DNA from: Carnobacteriaceae bacterium zg-C25
Lineage (GTDB): Bacteria > Bacillota > Bacilli > Lactobacillales > Aerococcaceae
NCBI GenBank assembly: GCA_017945845.1
Contig: CP072828.1
Span: 558,001-622,000, forward strand
Length of the DNA stretch: 64,000 nucleotides
Reading direction: 5' to 3'
In this document: one piece after another, positions 41,878-52,824 of the stretch
How positions within the stretch are numbered: the first letter of the stretch is position 1
Layout: each line of letters starts with the position of its first letter
Notes under the pieces: model-generated
Told to the model about the DNA's origin: nothing
Database searches by the model: none
What the model saw: only the letters and a program-made list of their open reading frames with translations
Position numbers and translations under genes: made by a program

Positions 41878-43212
41878 ATGTCTGTTTTTGGTGAACAGTT
41901 AAGAGAAAAACGTGAAAAATTAGGCTATTCAATAGAAGATATTAGTCATATTACAACGATTCAATCACGTTTTATTGTGGCATTGGAAGAAGAAAATTTT
42001 GATACAATTCCGGGCGATTATTATGTGCGTTCATTTGTTAAACAATATGCAACGATTTTAAAGTTGGACGCGAACAAATTAATTAAACAGTACGAACAAA
42101 TTAAACAAGTGTCTGAACAAAAAAGACCCGAAGTGCTATTGCAAGAAGAATTGCGCAAACCCGCTCGTCAAGACGATGCCAATTTAGATAAACCAAGCAA
42201 AAATGATATAGACGAAACAGAATCAACAAATCAAGATGTGGCACAAGATGAAGTTGTTCAAGAAAACATCCCACAAGAAAGCGATAGTAACGAAGCAGTC
42301 GTTAATGAGGATGACGGACAAAATCATGAAACCGTAGAAAATGTTGAAGAAACGGTAAATAATGAAACGTTCGATACATTAGAAAATGATGAAGCAGTAT
42401 TTTTGACGACAGAAATGGATAGTGCCGATGAACAAATAGATGGTGAGCAGGAAACAACACCTCACATCCATACCGTACCATTTGAATTAGATAGCGACGG
42501 ACTCGATGAAACAGACTTTTCATTTGAAAATTTTGCTCAAGAGAGTGTTGACGTCGATGAAGAAACGGTTGAAGCTTACGAGGCGGTAGAAAGTGCAGCA
42601 CAAGAAAACAAACTAAGTAAAAAAATGATTGGTTTATTAATGGTGTTGGCATTGTTGATTGCCGCATTAGTCTGGGCAATTCCACAAGTGATGCAAGCGG
42701 TTGCCCCTAAACAAACGATGACACAAACGAGTCAAAGTACATTAGTGACGACATCGCAAACAGAAACAACAACGACAACAATGCAAACAACAACGGCACA
42801 AACAACTGCTGAAACGACCGCACAAACAACAGCACCGCAAGCCGCTGAAGCGCCACAACAAGAAGCGCCACGTCCAAGCAATGAACCGGCTGATTTGTAC
42901 ATCATGTCATCGGATGCATTCCAAACAACGTATGGATTAGGTGCAAGTTATGCACACTATACAGGTGAGTATGTCGTAACTTTAACGGCAAGTGAACCAG
43001 TATGGATTAGTGTTGAAATCTTTGGTCAAAAAGTACACGAAGGCACTATGACACCGGGTGTACCGTATCGCTTAAACGCCTATAACAATGCAGGGTATAT
43101 GAAAATTCGTGTTGGTTTATCTAGCGCGTTAACCGTTACATTCAACGGTCAAAAAGTTGATGTGCCAACGTATAATCGTGTACAAGATTACACGTTTAAC
43201 TTTGACCGCTAG
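41878..43212 (+). CDS. rodZ: RodZ-like cell-shape protein (HTH_25, TM, DUF4115)
   Basis: 444 aa. N-terminal helix-turn-helix (LREKREKLGYSIEDISHITTIQSRFIVALEEENFDTIPGDYYVRSFVKQYA, residues 8-60), a long acidic Glu/Asp/Gln linker (about 85-240), one membrane span (about 249-268), a Thr/Gln-rich external linker and a C-terminal DUF4115-type beta domain (SEPVWISVEIFGQKVHEGTMTPG). RodZ links MreB-type cytoskeleton to wall synthesis. In cocci the gene persists upstream of pgsA, as here (8-bp gap). The acidic linker is longer than in many homologs. Confidence 0.88.
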   Translation: MSVFGEQLREKREKLGYSIEDISHITTIQSRFIVALEEENFDTIPGDYYVRSFVKQYATILKLDANKLIKQYEQIKQVSEQKRPEVLLQEELRKPARQDDANLDKPSKNDIDETESTNQDVAQDEVVQENIPQESDSNEAVVNEDDGQNHETVENVEETVNNETFDTLENDEAVFLTTEMDSADEQIDGEQETTPHIHTVPFELDSDGLDETDFSFENFAQESVDVDEETVEAYEAVESAAQENKLSKKMIGLLMVLALLIAALVWAIPQVMQAVAPKQTMTQTSQSTLVTTSQTETTTTTMQTTTAQTTAETTAQTTAPQAAEAPQQEAPRPSNEPADLYIMSSDAFQTTYGLGASYAHYTGEYVVTLTASEPVWISVEIFGQKVHEGTMTPGVPYRLNAYNNAGYMKIRVGLSSALTVTFNGQKVDVPTYNRVQDYTFNFDR

Positions 43213-43220
43213 GAGTTAAT

Positions 43221-43742
43221 ATGAATATAGCGAATAAATTGACGATTGCTCGATTAATCGCCATTCCGTTTTTCATTGTCGCAATGCTATGTCAGTCGTA
43301 TTTTTTAGCTGGCGTATTGTTTGTTGTAGCCAGTGCAACGGATTATTTAGACGGTTATTTAGCAAGACGATTACATTTAGTAACTAATTTTGGAAAATTT
43401 GCCGATCCATTAGCTGATAAGATGTTAGTGTTAAGTGCGCTCATTATGCTTGTGCAAACACACGGCATTCCAGCATGGATTGTATCCGTCATTATTATGC
43501 GTGAATTGGCAGTGACGGGATTGCGATTATTGTTAATAGAGCAAGGGACTGTCATGGCAGCGGATTGGTCTGGGAAATTAAAAACTGCCACACAAATGAT
43601 TGCCATTACGTGTTTGATTTTTAATGATTTTAGTCTTGGTGTACCATTAGGTAATGTGTTTTTATACATTTGTCTTGCTTTAACCATTTATTCAGGTATT
43701 GACTATTTTATAAAATATCGTTCAATTTTCAATCAATTTTAA
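43221..43742 (+). CDS. pgsA: CDP-diacylglycerol-glycerol-3-phosphate 3-phosphatidyltransferase
   Basis: 173 aa, multi-span. The CDP-alcohol phosphatidyltransferase signature D-G-x2-A-R-x8-G-x3-D-x3-D is intact in YLDGYLARRLHLVTNFGKFADPLADKM. NKLTIARLIAIPFFI opens the protein as usual. It makes phosphatidylglycerol phosphate, the precursor of phosphatidylglycerol, in the membrane. It lies between rodZ and cinA in a conserved Bacilli gene order. Confidence 0.95.
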   Translation: MNIANKLTIARLIAIPFFIVAMLCQSYFLAGVLFVVASATDYLDGYLARRLHLVTNFGKFADPLADKMLVLSALIMLVQTHGIPAWIVSVIIMRELAVTGLRLLLIEQGTVMAADWSGKLKTATQMIAITCLIFNDFSLGVPLGNVFLYICLALTIYSGIDYFIKYRSIFNQF

Positions 43743-43785
43743 CATTTGTATGCGTTTGGGTTATGTTATATAGAAGGTGATAAAT

Positions 43786-45021
43786 ATGTTAAAAGCAGAA
43801 ATCATTGCAGTGGGAACGGAATTGTTAATGGGACAAGTGGTCAATACAAACGCTACGACAATTTCTCGGTTTCTCAATGCACAAAATATTGGAACGTATT
43901 ACCAAACGGTTGTTGGCGATAATCCAAATCGTTTATTGGAGCAACTAAAGCAAAGTAGTCAAAGAAGTGATATTATCGCCATTTGTGGTGGGTTAGGGCC
44001 AACACAAGACGATATCACGAAAGAAGTTATCGCAACTTTTTTAAATGACGAATTGGTACAACATGAACTATCCAAACAAAAAATCGTGTTGTATTTTGAA
44101 AAAAGTGGTCGCATCATGTCTGAAAATAATTTGAAGCAATCGCTCATTTTAAAAAAATGTCAACCGTTGATGAATCATAATGGGTTTGCTACAGGGATGT
44201 TTATTCAAAAAAATGATGTTACCTACATCGTTTTACCCGGTCCACCACGTGAGTTATCAATGATGTTAGAAACAGAAGTGAAGCCTGTATTAAGCAAGTT
44301 CACACAAGAACAACTATCATCAGTGTTGCTACGGTTTGCAGATATTGGGGAATCATTACTTGCAGAAAAAATTGAAGACATCGTATCTGAACAAACCAAT
44401 CCGACCGTTGCGATATACGCTAATCCCGGTTTGGTAGACGTGCGCGTAACGGCAAGCGGGCAAACCAGTCAAGAAGCCAATCGTTTAATGCAACCTGTCA
44501 TCATGGCAATTCAAAATCGCCTAAGTGAGTTTTATTACGGACGTGATGAAGAAACGTTGGAACATGTTGTAGTAGCGTTGTTAAAACAAAAGCAATGGTC
44601 TATTGCAACAGCTGAAAGTGTTACCGGTGGGTTATGTGGTGCTAAATTAACACAGATTTCTGGTGTATCATCAGTCTATTGTGGTGGTGTTGTCACCTAT
44701 ACCAATGAGATGAAACAAACGATACTTGGTGTCAATGAAAGTACCCTTCATCAATTTGGTGCCATCAGTGCAGAATGTGCATTAGAAATGGCACAAAATG
44801 TCAAAAAGCTTTGTCAAAGTGACATCGGCATATCATTTACGGGTATTGCGGACAAAACAAGTGTTGAGAATAAACCGAGTGGGCGTGTCTATATTGGTAT
44901 TGCCACACCAACACAACAAAAAGTAGTGGAATTACAATTACATCGTGATCGCGAATTGAATCGTCAGCTGGCTGTTCAAAAAGGGTTCATAGAATTAAGA
45001 AAAATGCTATTGGAGGTATAA
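43786..45021 (+). CDS. cinA: Competence/damage-inducible protein CinA
   Basis: 411 aa from ATG 43786 (AGAAGGTGAT upstream; the GTG at 43777 is within it). The N-terminal MoCF-like COG1058 domain ([46 protein letters not shown]) and the C-terminal CinA/PncC amidase domain ([25 protein letters not shown]...GISFTGIAD) are both present. The usual GIAGP motif reads GIADK here. CinA acts in pyridine nucleotide recycling and is co-expressed with recA in competent streptococci. recA starts 1 bp after its stop. Confidence 0.94.
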   Translation: MLKAEIIAVGTELLMGQVVNTNATTISRFLNAQNIGTYYQTVVGDNPNRLLEQLKQSSQRSDIIAICGGLGPTQDDITKEVIATFLNDELVQHELSKQKIVLYFEKSGRIMSENNLKQSLILKKCQPLMNHNGFATGMFIQKNDVTYIVLPGPPRELSMMLETEVKPVLSKFTQEQLSSVLLRFADIGESLLAEKIEDIVSEQTNPTVAIYANPGLVDVRVTASGQTSQEANRLMQPVIMAIQNRLSEFYYGRDEETLEHVVVALLKQKQWSIATAESVTGGLCGAKLTQISGVSSVYCGGVVTYTNEMKQTILGVNESTLHQFGAISAECALEMAQNVKKLCQSDIGISFTGIADKTSVENKPSGRVYIGIATPTQQKVVELQLHRDRELNRQLAVQKGFIELRKMLLEV

Positions 45022-45022
45022 C

Positions 45023-46135
45023 ATGGCAATTAGTGAAGAAAGACAAAAAGCGCTGGATAAGGCGATTAAAGAAATTGAAAAGTCGTTTGGTAAAGGTGCT
45101 TTGATGCGTCTAGGCGATAAAGCGGACACAAAGATTGATGCCATTTCATCAGGGTCATTACTAATCGACTCCGCATTAGGTATCGGTGGATTTCCTCGTG
45201 GGCGTATTGTAGAAATTTACGGTCCAGAATCTTCGGGTAAAACAACAACAGCGTTACACGTCGTTGCCGAAGTGCAAAAACAAGGTGGTGTCGCAGCGTA
45301 TATTGATGCGGAACACGCAATGGATCCTGTCTATGCGAAAAATTTAGGGATTAATATTGATGATTTATTTTTATCTCAACCCGATAGTGGTGAAGAGGCG
45401 CTTGAAATTGCCGAATCATTAGTACGTTCAGGTGCCATTGACGTTGTCGTCATCGACTCTGTTGCCGCATTAGTGCCAAAAGCCGAAATTAACGGGAGTA
45501 TGGGAGACGCTCACGTCGGATTACAAGCACGATTGATGTCGCAAGCGTTGCGTAAATTATCAAGTCATATCAATAAACAAAAAACAGTCGCCATTTTTAT
45601 TAACCAATTACGTGAAAAAGTAGGGGTAACCTATGGAAATCCCGAAGTTACACCGGGTGGACGTGCGTTGAAATTTTATTCAACCATTCGTATGGAAGTG
45701 CGTAAAGGTGCTGCCATCACACCATCATCTAGTTCAAGTGAAGTGATTGGTAACGAAACAAAAATTAAAATTGTGAAAAATAAAGTGGCGCCACCATTTA
45801 AAACGGTAACCGTAGACATTATGTACGGTGAAGGGATTTCAAAAATTGGTGAAATTATCGATTTAGCCGTTGAATACGACATCATTAAAAAAGCGGGTTC
45901 ATGGTACTCGTACGGTGAACAACGCATCGGTCAAGGGCGTGAAACGGCTAAAAAATATTTAGTCGACAATCCGGAATTTATGGCGGATTTAGAACGCAAA
46001 ATTCGCATCAAATTAGGGCTAATTGAAGCAACCGAAGAAGAAATGGCACAAGAAACAGCCAACAATACAACCGTTGCACCACTAGAATTAGACGAGCCAT
46101 TATTAGCCGAATTATTGGCAGATGACGAAGACTAA
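45023..46135 (+). CDS. recA: Recombinase RecA
   Basis: 370 aa. Walker [10 protein letters not shown] (about 68-76), the glycine-flanked Walker [14 protein letters not shown]-binding loops L1/L2 ([39 protein letters not shown]) and an acidic C-terminus ending LADDED. It forms filaments on single-stranded DNA for recombination and LexA cleavage. It directly follows cinA, so one transcript is likely. No LexA-type box was recognised just upstream, as expected for an internal gene. Confidence 0.98.
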   Translation: MAISEERQKALDKAIKEIEKSFGKGALMRLGDKADTKIDAISSGSLLIDSALGIGGFPRGRIVEIYGPESSGKTTTALHVVAEVQKQGGVAAYIDAEHAMDPVYAKNLGINIDDLFLSQPDSGEEALEIAESLVRSGAIDVVVIDSVAALVPKAEINGSMGDAHVGLQARLMSQALRKLSSHINKQKTVAIFINQLREKVGVTYGNPEVTPGGRALKFYSTIRMEVRKGAAITPSSSSSEVIGNETKIKIVKNKVAPPFKTVTVDIMYGEGISKIGEIIDLAVEYDIIKKAGSWYSYGEQRIGQGRETAKKYLVDNPEFMADLERKIRIKLGLIEATEEEMAQETANNTTVAPLELDEPLLAELLADDED

Positions 46136-46160
46136 AAAGTGCGATTAGGTGCATATGAAC

Positions 46161-46189
46161 AAAAAGCTTATCCATTGGATAGGCTTTTT
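46161..46189 (+). terminator. Terminator of recA
   Basis: 13-bp stem AAAAAGCTTATCC / GGATAGGCTTTTT (one wobble), ATT loop; T-run in the 3' arm. Confidence 0.85.
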
Positions 46190-46271
46190 GTGTTTTAGAA
46201 AAAATACGCACCAAAAAGTGTTGACGGCATATATAATAGGGTTATAAATTTAGTCTCTATGTCAAAAAAGG

Positions 46272-46341
46272 GGCTCTATGTCAAATAGGGTTGATGACTC
46301 ATAAAGATAGTGATTTAACAAATGTTAAGTCACTATCTTTT
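46272..46341 (+). repeat. 70-bp element, copy C
   Basis: Same head and orientation as copies A and B. Its hairpin AAAGATAGTGATTTAAC / GTTAAGTCACTATCTTT has two more Watson-Crick pairs, because TG in the 3' arm is CA here. A truncated 20-bp unit (AGTCTCTATGTCAAA...) precedes it at 46252. The remaining gap (46342-46523) contains the mnmA promoter (TATAAT 46443-46448). Confidence 0.75.
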
Positions 46342-46505
46342 GTTTGAATAGGTTGAAAAACAATCAACACTATTTTGCAATTTTTAAGATTAAAAATCTT
46401 TTAAAAAGTTTGTATTGTTTTACCCTTTTTGTCGTTTTGTCGTATAATAACACTAATGCTAAAACTTGTGGTAGCATTGAGCGACCTTCAATCGCTAAAA
46501 GATAA

Positions 46506-47660
<1,155 letters not shown>

Positions 47661-47714
47661 GCGTGGTATTAATAAAATGTACTAATGTATTGAATGTGAA
47701 TTAGGGGAAGAAAT

Positions 47715-48935
47715 ATGGAAACAATGCAAGAAGCGATAGACTGGTTATATAGCCAACCGCGTGGATTAAAACGACAAAATTTTGATGTGATTAATACTGC
47801 CATTCAACAATTAGCAATTGATGTTGAAAAATTGAACATTATTCATGTGGCAGGGACAAATGGTAAAGGGTCAACAACAGCTTATATGAATGCCATTTTA
47901 CAAGCACATGGTAAAAGTAGTGCGTGTTTTACTTCACCACATATTATGTCAATTAATGAGCGGTTTGTTTATAACAGTCAACCAATTAGTGATGAAGAAT
48001 TTATACAACATTTAAAGGCAGTGCAACAATTGCAGACAGAATTTGCACAATTTGAAATTATGACATTAGTCTTTTTCTTGTTTGTGCAACAACGTGATGT
48101 TGATTTTGTTATTTTGGAAGTTGGTATTGGTGGGTTAAATGACGTTACGAATTTTATTCAGCAAAGTACGGCTGTCATTACAACAATTGGTATTGATCAT
48201 ACCGAATTGTTAGGCGATACCATTGAAGAAATTGCCTATCAAAAAGCGGGTATCATTAAACCAAATCAAACGGTATTTATAGGACAAGTTGGCAAAGTGG
48301 CACAAGACGTGATTTTAAAGGTTGCCGAATCGAAAAACGCGGACTGTCATTTTGTGCCGGTAGCTAGTCAACCTGTACATTATGACGGGCATGATTATGT
48401 GCCAAGTATTACAGGGGTATATCAAAAAGATAATTTACATTTAGCACTAAATGTTTGTGAATACGTCCTATCACACAGTTTATCGCCAGAAGCAGTGCGT
48501 GAAGGGTTGTCTAAAGTGTATTGGCCGGGACGATTTGAAAAATTGGTTGATGAGCCGACTGTATTTGTTGATGGCGCTCATAATTTGCATGGTGTCATGG
48601 GATTAATTGAAACATTACAATCTAACGCATTTCATCAACGTGACATTACCATATTATTTGGTGCGCTACCCAATAAGGACTATGAAGGCATGCTAATGGC
48701 GTTGCAAGAACATTTTCCGGTTTACTTTACAGAATTTGACTACGTTAAAACACAACCTGTCACATCGTATGATCATCTTCCGGACGGCATTTCGGTTGTT
48801 GAAGATTACAAAAAGTTTGTTTTTGACGGCATAAAAGAAAAATCGTTTGATTGTTTAGTGGTCACTGGTTCATTATATTTTGTATCGGAATTTAAAAATA
48901 TTGTTGAAAATGAGTTTAAATCGTGTAACTTATAA
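47715..48935 (+). CDS. folC: Folylpolyglutamate synthase / dihydrofolate synthase
   Basis: 406 aa. Mur-ligase-like ATP site HVAGTNGKGSTTAYMNAIL (about 44-62), SPHIMSINERF (the folate loop), EVGIGGLNDVTNF, TIGIDHTELLG, and the C-terminal domain beginning WPGRFE with VDGAHNLHGVMG. It adds glutamate to folates in the cytosol. Likely co-transcribed with radC, 12 bp downstream. In many Bacilli folC sits next to valS; here they are separated. Confidence 0.95.
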   Translation: METMQEAIDWLYSQPRGLKRQNFDVINTAIQQLAIDVEKLNIIHVAGTNGKGSTTAYMNAILQAHGKSSACFTSPHIMSINERFVYNSQPISDEEFIQHLKAVQQLQTEFAQFEIMTLVFFLFVQQRDVDFVILEVGIGGLNDVTNFIQQSTAVITTIGIDHTELLGDTIEEIAYQKAGIIKPNQTVFIGQVGKVAQDVILKVAESKNADCHFVPVASQPVHYDGHDYVPSITGVYQKDNLHLALNVCEYVLSHSLSPEAVREGLSKVYWPGRFEKLVDEPTVFVDGAHNLHGVMGLIETLQSNAFHQRDITILFGALPNKDYEGMLMALQEHFPVYFTEFDYVKTQPVTSYDHLPDGISVVEDYKKFVFDGIKEKSFDCLVVTGSLYFVSEFKNIVENEFKSCNL

Positions 48936-48947
48936 TGAGGTGATACG

Positions 48948-49622
48948 ATGAAAAAAACGAGTTTGATTGAACAATCTCAACCGCGCGAACGGTTAGAGCA
49001 ATTAGGAGAGCAATCGCTATCAACCCAAGAGTTGATAGCGATTTTATTACGTACAGGCACTGTAACGCAAAGTGTTTTTCAAGTGTCGAAAAAGTTACTA
49101 GAAAAAAGTGACGGTTTGTACAATTTGAAAAATATGTCAATTGAGGAGTTGCAAGAAGTTGATGGTATCGGTCGTGTTAAAGCAATTGAGTTAAAGGCGA
49201 TGATTGAATTGGGAAAACGCATTAGTCAAGCAACGCAAATAAAGCTAGGTACCATCGTTTCAAGTGAGAGTGCTGCACAGTTTTTAGCGAATGAAATGGG
49301 GCATTTACAACAAGAACATTTTGCCGTTTTATTTTTAAACACGAAAAATCACATTATTCAAAAGAAAATATTGTTTATTGGGAGTGCAACGCGTTGTATT
49401 GCTGAACCAAGAGAAGTGTTTCGGCATGCTTTAAAATTAGGGGCGACTAAAATTATTGTGGCGCATAATCATCCAAGTGGCAATCCGCAACCGAGTCATG
49501 AAGATATTGCGTTTACGCAACGGTTAATTGAAAGTGGTGAGATGATTGGCGTCACTGTTTTAGACCATATCATTATTGGTGATGGAAATTATATTAGTTT
49601 CAAGCAAGAGCATTATATTTGA
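48948..49622 (+). CDS. radC: RadC family JAB-domain protein
   Basis: 224 aa. N-terminal helix-hairpin-helix part (QPRERLEQLGEQSLSTQELIAILLRTGT, VDGIGRVKAIELKA) and a C-terminal JAB/MPN+ metalloprotease-like domain with E in RCIAEPREVF and the zinc motif AHNHPSGNPQPSHEDI. Once thought to be a repair protein; its activity is not established. AGGTGAT precedes the ATG. It ends the folC transcript. The 234-bp gap that follows shows only the bmpA promoter. Confidence 0.93.
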   Translation: MKKTSLIEQSQPRERLEQLGEQSLSTQELIAILLRTGTVTQSVFQVSKKLLEKSDGLYNLKNMSIEELQEVDGIGRVKAIELKAMIELGKRISQATQIKLGTIVSSESAAQFLANEMGHLQQEHFAVLFLNTKNHIIQKKILFIGSATRCIAEPREVFRHALKLGATKIIVAHNHPSGNPQPSHEDIAFTQRLIESGEMIGVTVLDHIIIGDGNYISFKQEHYI

Positions 49623-49790
49623 CGATTATTGTGTAAACAAAAGTTTTCGATTGTACGGGTCTAGTTTACTTTTTGAGACAAAAATATTCTATTGTTCGTG
49701 TTTTTGGTTTAAAACCCTAGTAAAAACGCTAAAAAATGGACTTCATGAATTGTTTATTTAATTTTCGAGTAAAAAAAACGAATTTTATTG

Positions 49791-49820
49791 TTGTCAAACT
49801 AAAGTTTTGTATGTTATACT
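49791..49820 (+). promoter_or_regulatory. bmpA promoter
   Basis: TTGTCA (49791-49796), 18-bp spacer, extended -10 TGTTATACT (TATACT 49815-49820). Confidence 0.6.
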
Positions 49821-49856
49821 AACTCCAGTAAATAATTTTATGGAGGGAATTTAGCA

Positions 49857-50963
49857 ATGACAAAAAATAAATTAGGTCTTGCAACTTTAGGTTTAGCTTC
49901 AACGTTATTATTAGCCGCGTGTGGAGGAAGTTCATCAACTTCAACTCCTTCATCAAAAGCAGGAGGTTCCGCAGCTAAAGATAAATTCTCAGTTGTTTTT
50001 GTTACTGACTCTGGTGGTGTAGATGACAAATCATTTAACCAAAGTGCTTGGGAAGGATTTCAAGCGTGGGGTAAAGAAACAAAACGTGAAAAAGGTGTGA
50101 ATGGATACGACTATATCCAATCAACTGGTGAAAAAGACTACGCAACGAACTTTAGTAAAGCCATTAAAGCAAAATATGATTTAATTTATGCTGTAGGTTT
50201 CCAATTAAATAAATCAGTAAATGAATTTGCTGAAAAAAATCCAGATCAAAAATTTGTTGCCGTAGATGCAACAATTAATGAAAACTTTAAAAATGGAGCA
50301 TCATTATTGTTCGCTGAACAAGAAGCAGCTTATTTAGCTGGTATTGCCGCAGCAAGAACAACTCAAACAAACCACATCGGTTACATTGGTGGTATCCGTA
50401 ACGCAACATTAATTCACTTTGAATCAGGATTTATTGCAGGTGCAAAATCTGTTAATAAAGATATCGTGATTGAAAATAAATATGTAGAAAGCTTCCAAGA
50501 TGCACCAAAAGGAAAAACAATTGCTGATACAATGTATGCGCAAGGTGTTGACGTTATTTATGCTGCTGCAGGTACATCAGGGTTAGGTGTATTCAGTTCT
50601 GCTAAAGAAAAAATGGAAGTAGATGACTCTAAAAAACTATGGGTTATCGGTGTTGATATGGACCAACACGAAGACGGTAACTACAAAACAAAATCTGGCG
50701 AAACAAAATCTGTTACATTAACATCAACTTTAAAATTAGTTGGTCAAACAATGAAACAATTTGCGTTAGAAACAGAAAAAAATGGGTTTAAAACAGGTGT
50801 CTTCACATATCGTCTAAAAGATGGCGGTGTTGATTTAACTACAGGACAATTAAGCGAAGACATTAAAAAAGAAGTTCAAGCTGCAAAAGCAAAAATCATT
50901 TCTGGTGAAATTACACCACCAGCTACTGATGATCAATTAAAAGCATTTTTAGAAAAAAACTAG
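49857..50963 (+). CDS. bmpA: BMP-family nucleoside-binding lipoprotein
   Basis: 368 aa. Signal peptide with lipobox LLAAC (Cys22) followed by a Ser/Gly-rich tether, then the BMP/PnrA fold: VVFVTDSGGVDDKSFNQSAWEG, YAVGFQLNKSVNEFAEKNPDQKFVAVDA, IGYIGGIRNATLIHFESGFIAGA, and VDVIYAAAGTSGLGVFSSA. It captures nucleosides outside the membrane for the ABC transporter encoded downstream. A hairpin right after the gene probably reduces read-through, so the receptor is made in excess. Confidence 0.94.
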   Translation: MTKNKLGLATLGLASTLLLAACGGSSSTSTPSSKAGGSAAKDKFSVVFVTDSGGVDDKSFNQSAWEGFQAWGKETKREKGVNGYDYIQSTGEKDYATNFSKAIKAKYDLIYAVGFQLNKSVNEFAEKNPDQKFVAVDATINENFKNGASLLFAEQEAAYLAGIAAARTTQTNHIGYIGGIRNATLIHFESGFIAGAKSVNKDIVIENKYVESFQDAPKGKTIADTMYAQGVDVIYAAAGTSGLGVFSSAKEKMEVDDSKKLWVIGVDMDQHEDGNYKTKSGETKSVTLTSTLKLVGQTMKQFALETEKNGFKTGVFTYRLKDGGVDLTTGQLSEDIKKEVQAAKAKIISGEITPPATDDQLKAFLEKN

Positions 50964-50984
50964 AATAACGACATAACATGTTTT

Positions 50985-51012
50985 AACCCCTCATTTACAT
51001 GTGAGGGGTTAT
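50985..51012 (+). terminator. Hairpin between bmpA and nupA (partial terminator)
   Basis: Perfect 9-bp stem AACCCCTCA / TGAGGGGTT followed by a mixed T-rich stretch (ATTCTCTT). The operon continues, so it probably works as an attenuator. Confidence 0.6.
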
Positions 51013-51068
51013 TCTCTTGTTAAAGTATGTTAAAATGAGTCTAGTAACTATGGAAAGGAAGTTTTCAT

Positions 51069-52823
51069 ATGACACATGAAAAGTATGTTATTGAAATGCG
51101 TAATATCACGAAAAAATTTGGTGATTTTACAGCTAATAACAATATTAATTTACAAGTAAAGCAAGGCGAAATTCATGCATTACTTGGTGAAAATGGAGCG
51201 GGAAAATCAACGTTAATGAATATGCTGTGCGGGTTATTGCAGCCAACAAGCGGGGATATTTTAATTAATGGTGAAGTTGTGCACATTTCTTCGCCGAATA
51301 GGGCGGCTAAATTAAAAATTGGAATGGTGCATCAACATTTTATGCTCGTCAAAAAATTTAGTGTCACTGAAAATATTATTTTAGGTAGCGAGCCTAATGT
51401 TGTCGGTTTAGTGAATCGCAGAAAGGCGCGCAAAGAAATTTTAGAGCTATCTGAAAAATATCATTTAAAAGTAAATCCTGACGCTTTAGTGAGTGATATT
51501 TCTGTTGGAACGGAGCAAAGGGTAGAGATTTTAAAAACATTATATCGTGGTGCAGACATTTTAATTTTTGATGAACCGACTGCGGTATTAACGCCACAAG
51601 AAATTGATGAGTTTATCAAAATTGTGAAATCTCTTGCTGCAGAAGGCAAATCCGTTATTATCATTACGCATAAATTAGATGAAATCAAAGCAATGGCAGA
51701 TCGTTGTACCGTTATTCGTCGCGGTGAAGTGATTGAAACGGTTGATGTTGACAATGTATCGTCACAGGAATTAGCCGATATGATGGTAGGACGCTCAGTG
51801 TCGTTTAAAACAGAAAAAGTTGATGCTCAGCCTAAAGAGGTCATTTTAAAAGTGGAAAACTTACAAGTGAATGAATCACGTGGTTTACCTATTGTTAAAG
51901 GACTTAATTTAACGGTACGAGCTGGTGAAGTGCTTGGTGTGGCAGGTGTTGATGGTAATGGACAATCTGAATTTATTCAAGCCATTACCGGATTGACTAA
52001 AGCAGAAAGTGGTACGGTAACATTAAATGGAAAAGATGTTACGAATAAAGCACCACGTTACATTACACAAGCTGGTTTAGGTCACATTCCTGAAGATAGA
52101 CATAAACATGGGTTAGTGCTTGGTATGAGTGTTGAAGAAAATATCGTGTTACAAACGTATTATCAACAACCGTTTAGTAAATTTGGTAATTTAAAACACA
52201 ACACCATTTCATCATACGCAATGCATTTAATTAATGAATTTGATGTGCGTACACCGCATGAAAAAGTAGCAGCCGCTTCTTTATCTGGTGGAAATCAGCA
52301 AAAAGCGATTATTGCACGTGAAATTGACCGTAATCCCGATTTGCTCATTGCAGCGCAACCAACGCGTGGGTTAGATGTTGGAGCAATTGAGTTTATTCAC
52401 AAACGTTTAATTCAACAACGTACAAATGGTAAAGGTGTGTTGTTAATGAGTTTTGAATTAGATGAAATTTTTAATGTTTCAGATCGTATTGCGGTTATGT
52501 ATGACGGTCGAATTGTTGCAGTTGTTGACCCTAAAACAACCACACAACGTCAACTTGGTTTGTTGATGGCTGGTGTATCACCACAAGAAGCACAAGTTAG
52601 TGTAATTGATGATGAAGGGAATATTGTTGCGGATTATTCTGCGCATGCACAAGATGAACAGGACAATACTGACACAATTTCTGAAAATACAGAATCTGTT
52701 GAAACAACACAACAAAATGACATGGTTGAAGCAGATAGTTTTGTAGAAGATGTGATTGAAAATCAAATATCGCATCACGAACATGAAACAGTGATTTTTA
52801 ATGAAGATAAAGGAGGCGAATAA
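51069..52823 (+). CDS. nupA: Nucleoside ABC transporter ATPase with acidic C-terminal tail
   Basis: 584 aa, two ABC domains as in sugar/nucleoside ATPases. Domain 1: Walker A GENGAGKST, Walker B ILIFDEPTAVLTPQE. Domain 2: degenerate Walker A GVDGNGQSEF (usual for this family), signature LSGGNQQKAIIARE, LLIAAQPTRGLDVG. Homologs end near residue 508. Here about 76 further residues (509-584) form an Asp/Glu/Gln/Thr-rich tail, ending just before the ribosome site of the next gene. It energises import with the two permeases that follow. Confidence 0.92.
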   Translation: MTHEKYVIEMRNITKKFGDFTANNNINLQVKQGEIHALLGENGAGKSTLMNMLCGLLQPTSGDILINGEVVHISSPNRAAKLKIGMVHQHFMLVKKFSVTENIILGSEPNVVGLVNRRKARKEILELSEKYHLKVNPDALVSDISVGTEQRVEILKTLYRGADILIFDEPTAVLTPQEIDEFIKIVKSLAAEGKSVIIITHKLDEIKAMADRCTVIRRGEVIETVDVDNVSSQELADMMVGRSVSFKTEKVDAQPKEVILKVENLQVNESRGLPIVKGLNLTVRAGEVLGVAGVDGNGQSEFIQAITGLTKAESGTVTLNGKDVTNKAPRYITQAGLGHIPEDRHKHGLVLGMSVEENIVLQTYYQQPFSKFGNLKHNTISSYAMHLINEFDVRTPHEKVAAASLSGGNQQKAIIAREIDRNPDLLIAAQPTRGLDVGAIEFIHKRLIQQRTNGKGVLLMSFELDEIFNVSDRIAVMYDGRIVAVVDPKTTTQRQLGLLMAGVSPQEAQVSVIDDEGNIVADYSAHAQDEQDNTDTISENTESVETTQQNDMVEADSFVEDVIENQISHHEHETVIFNEDKGGE

Positions 52824-52824
52824 A

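Noticed and set aside
49576-49761. 61-aa reading frame after radC
   Set aside because: It starts inside radC in another frame, has no ribosome site and has a random-looking composition.
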